The translations under genes and the position numbers were made by a program. From Casuarina equisetifolia (Eukaryota; Streptophyta; Magnoliopsida; Fagales; Casuarinaceae): a DNA stretch of 64,000 bases. Below the pieces are notes generated by a model. It saw nothing but the letters and a program-made list of their open reading frames with translations. It was not told where the DNA came from and did not search any database. Positions 62,501 through 64,000 of this stretch are shown one piece after another. The stretch is taken from contig CM052358.1 in assembly GCA_028551475.1 (NCBI GenBank), forward strand, positions 14,305,938 to 14,369,937. The letters run 5' to 3'. The stretch's first letter is position 1, and each line of letters opens with the position of its first letter.

Positions 62501-63273
62501 GGCATACTGATTTCTTACTCTTGTTGAGCAACGGATTCTGTAGCCTGTATTACTATCTAGTTATGTAAATTTTACAGATAGTTGAAGCCAGAGCGATGTT
62601 GACCCAGGAGTTGCAAATTCGAAATAAGGGAAAGCAAGAACCAGAATATTGTGGAAGAGGCGCAAATTCTGCGAACTTAACTCATGACGAGCATCTCTCT
62701 GTACCACAAAGTAGTCAATCAGAATCAATTGCTCCTGGGGCATCAGTTGTTGAAGCCGCTCCTTCCTCAGTGTCGACTGACATTGAGATGGAAAAGCACC
62801 CAGTTCATAGTACTGAACTTCATATTGTTGACAAATCAGTTGTTGAGGAAGGACCAGCTGATCAGACCAGAACTAAACATTTGACAGTCGGTTCCTCCTC
62901 TGGGGTCGTTGATCAGAAGTTTGAAGATGATGGTGATGATTGGTTGAAAGAGGAAAGTTCTGATATGGCTGGTGTAAGTCGAAATACCTTCCCTGTAGGG
63001 AGTGATGAGGATGTATCATTTAGTGATCTGGAGGAGGAGGATGGAGATGTGCCCACAAATTACAAGAAAGTCACATCTGGTTCTGATTCTTCAGCAAAAG
63101 ATTCCAGGGACTGGGTTCAGCTGAGCAGAAGCTCCGCTGACTCGGTTAAGGATATCAGTTCTGTTGAGATAAAAAATGCTGGATCTGAGCAGGTAAGCGC
63201 TCGTAACTCTGAGGCCAAGGAATCTAATGATTGGCTCAATTTCGATGACATTGATGACTTTGACAATCCTTAG
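59587..63273 (+). CDS. BSD domain-containing protein
   Basis: This is a plant BSD-domain protein (the domain is named after BTF2-like, synapse-associated and DOS2-like proteins); cellular role unknown, probably protein interaction. Exons: 59587-60163, 60674-60861, 62578-63273, in phase, 486 residues. The start is ATG 59587 (MSWLARSIANSLKLDDNDDD), the family's usual beginning; the open frame extends to 59494 without support. A Ser/Pro-rich acidic segment is followed by DLISGIRSDFAEISGKFKTG. The BSD domain is at about residues 175-252, split across exons 1 and 2, with LPDDDDPDDFEMSDAQQEHA then ALRMELCPGYMSEACFWKIY and the typical Phe-Trp pair. The third exon begins IVEARAML and gives a long acidic tail with the repeated pattern DDWLKEE / RDWVQLS / NDWLNFDDIDDFDNP. 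The second intron (1.7 kb) contains a 40-bp tandem duplication. Confidence 0.93.
61132..61209. repeat. 40-bp tandem duplication in a BSD gene intron
   Basis: A 38-bp segment (beginning TCAAGAGACTTTAACTCAG) occurs at 61132-61169 and, unchanged, at 61172-61209, period 40. The identity indicates a recent duplication. Confidence 0.95.
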
Positions 63274-64000
63274 AAGTGTTGTATGATTTATGTGCTTGAC
63301 TTCCCAATTTGTTGTGAATAGTCCGTCTTGTCTTACAGTCTTCTGAGTTAAGCTTCGGAAACTGTATACCTGTACATAAAGCCTGATCTAAACTGGATGA
63401 TTATGTATTGTCATTTGAAGTAAAATTCTACTCCATCCTGTAAACTATGTCTATTTATCTGAATTCAGGTGTTTGTTGCTGGGGTCATTGGTTTCTCTGA
63501 TGGAACCATACTGAAAAATAATAAGGTCTTGTCTAAACCCTCTTATTCATAGGAAAAATAATAGTTCCCTAGCGGAATTATTCACGGAATAATGATCTGG
63601 GAAACCGTCTCCAAACAAAACAAAATATTGTAACAATCCCTTTGCTATCATCAAGTACGCAACAGGTATCATCATTGTTGGGGCTTGACGGTTGTTATGC
63701 CTCACTACTACATAATGACTTATCTGCGTTCGAGCTCAGACATCGTCAGTAGTATATAACGCTATCCAGCCTTCCAACCCCTGAGGGGGTTGTGATGGAG
63801 CCTCTCGGAAGATGTATTCAGGCTTTAGCAGCGAACAGCTCCCATAAAATTTGAAACCTTGAGCAGGAGAGTCAAAGGGACTAATGGTTGTGCAATGATG
63901 AAAGCAAAATTTGAAGCATAAATCTCTCTCACACTAAAAGCGAAAATTTTCATTCACATTTCACTGTGTTGGGGGAAATACTATACTTGTGGCTATGCGG
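63274..64000. other. BSD gene 3'UTR and flank
   Basis: The first 200 bases or so should be the 3'UTR. The small palindrome AACCCCTGAGGGGGTT lies at 63776-63791. I see no further gene before the window ends. Confidence 0.5.

Noticed and set aside
63776..63791. Palindrome AACCCCTGAGGGGGTT as a possible terminator or regulatory hairpin
   Set aside because: Short and isolated downstream of the BSD gene; plant polymerase II genes do not use such terminators.

Overview
This window is nuclear DNA of a flowering plant, most likely a dicot; I cannot name the species. The evidence is split genes with GT-AG introns, plant-only families (a PADRE/DUF4228 protein, a D-type cyclin with an LxCxE motif, a VQ protein, PUB30-type U-box/ARM ligase, a clade-I SCPL, a plastid EngB GTPase), Ty1/copia retrotransposons and AT-rich intergenic DNA. 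Exons below were joined by hand from donor/acceptor sites; reading phase was carried through every join.

Layout. 1-0.28 kb: first exon of a DUF4228 gene (minus). 3.0-4.6 kb: D-type cyclin (plus), with a frame conflict at its C-terminus. 8.1-11.25 kb: HHP4-like PAQR seven-helix receptor (plus). 11.84-11.91 kb: tRNA-Thr(AGT), minus. 12.1-16.2 kb: two GT34 galactosyltransferase copies in tandem (plus), the first broken by two frameshifts. 17.3-20.0 kb: RuvB-like 2 (minus). 20.5-21.1 kb: two-exon gene of unknown function (minus). 21.6-24.4 kb: 14-exon SCPL (minus). 27.7-28.2 kb: single-exon small protein (minus). 28.6-30.7 kb: short, internally deleted copia element with target duplication. 30.7-43.7 kb: gene-poor DNA holding a decayed 6.8-kb copia element (minus), also with target duplication, and two sets of inverted repeats. 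45.4-46.8 kb: PUB30-like U-box ligase (plus). 46.8-52.8 kb: no gene recognised. 52.9-53.4 kb: VQ-motif gene (plus). 56.7-59.2 kb: EngB/YihA-type GTPase (minus), divergent from a BSD-domain gene at 59.6-63.3 kb (plus).

How the genes relate. They are independent transcription units for cell cycle (cyclin D), membrane signalling (HHP4), wall or mucilage polysaccharide (GT34), chromatin remodelling (RuvBL2), specialised metabolism (SCPL), ubiquitination (PUB), WRKY-linked transcription control (VQ) and plastid ribosome assembly (EngB). From memory, the neighbours resemble two Arabidopsis blocks: a chr4/chr2 duplicated block with DUF4228, CYCD5, HHP4, GT34, VQ, EngB and SCPL genes, and a chr3 block with BSD, PUB30 and RuvB-like genes. 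The mix may reflect an ancestral order that was fractionated in Arabidopsis. I saw no convincing undescribed multi-gene system. The best leads are the deleted copia element with TG...CT termini, the broken GT34 copy, the cyclin C-terminal frame conflict and the 141-bp inverted repeat.
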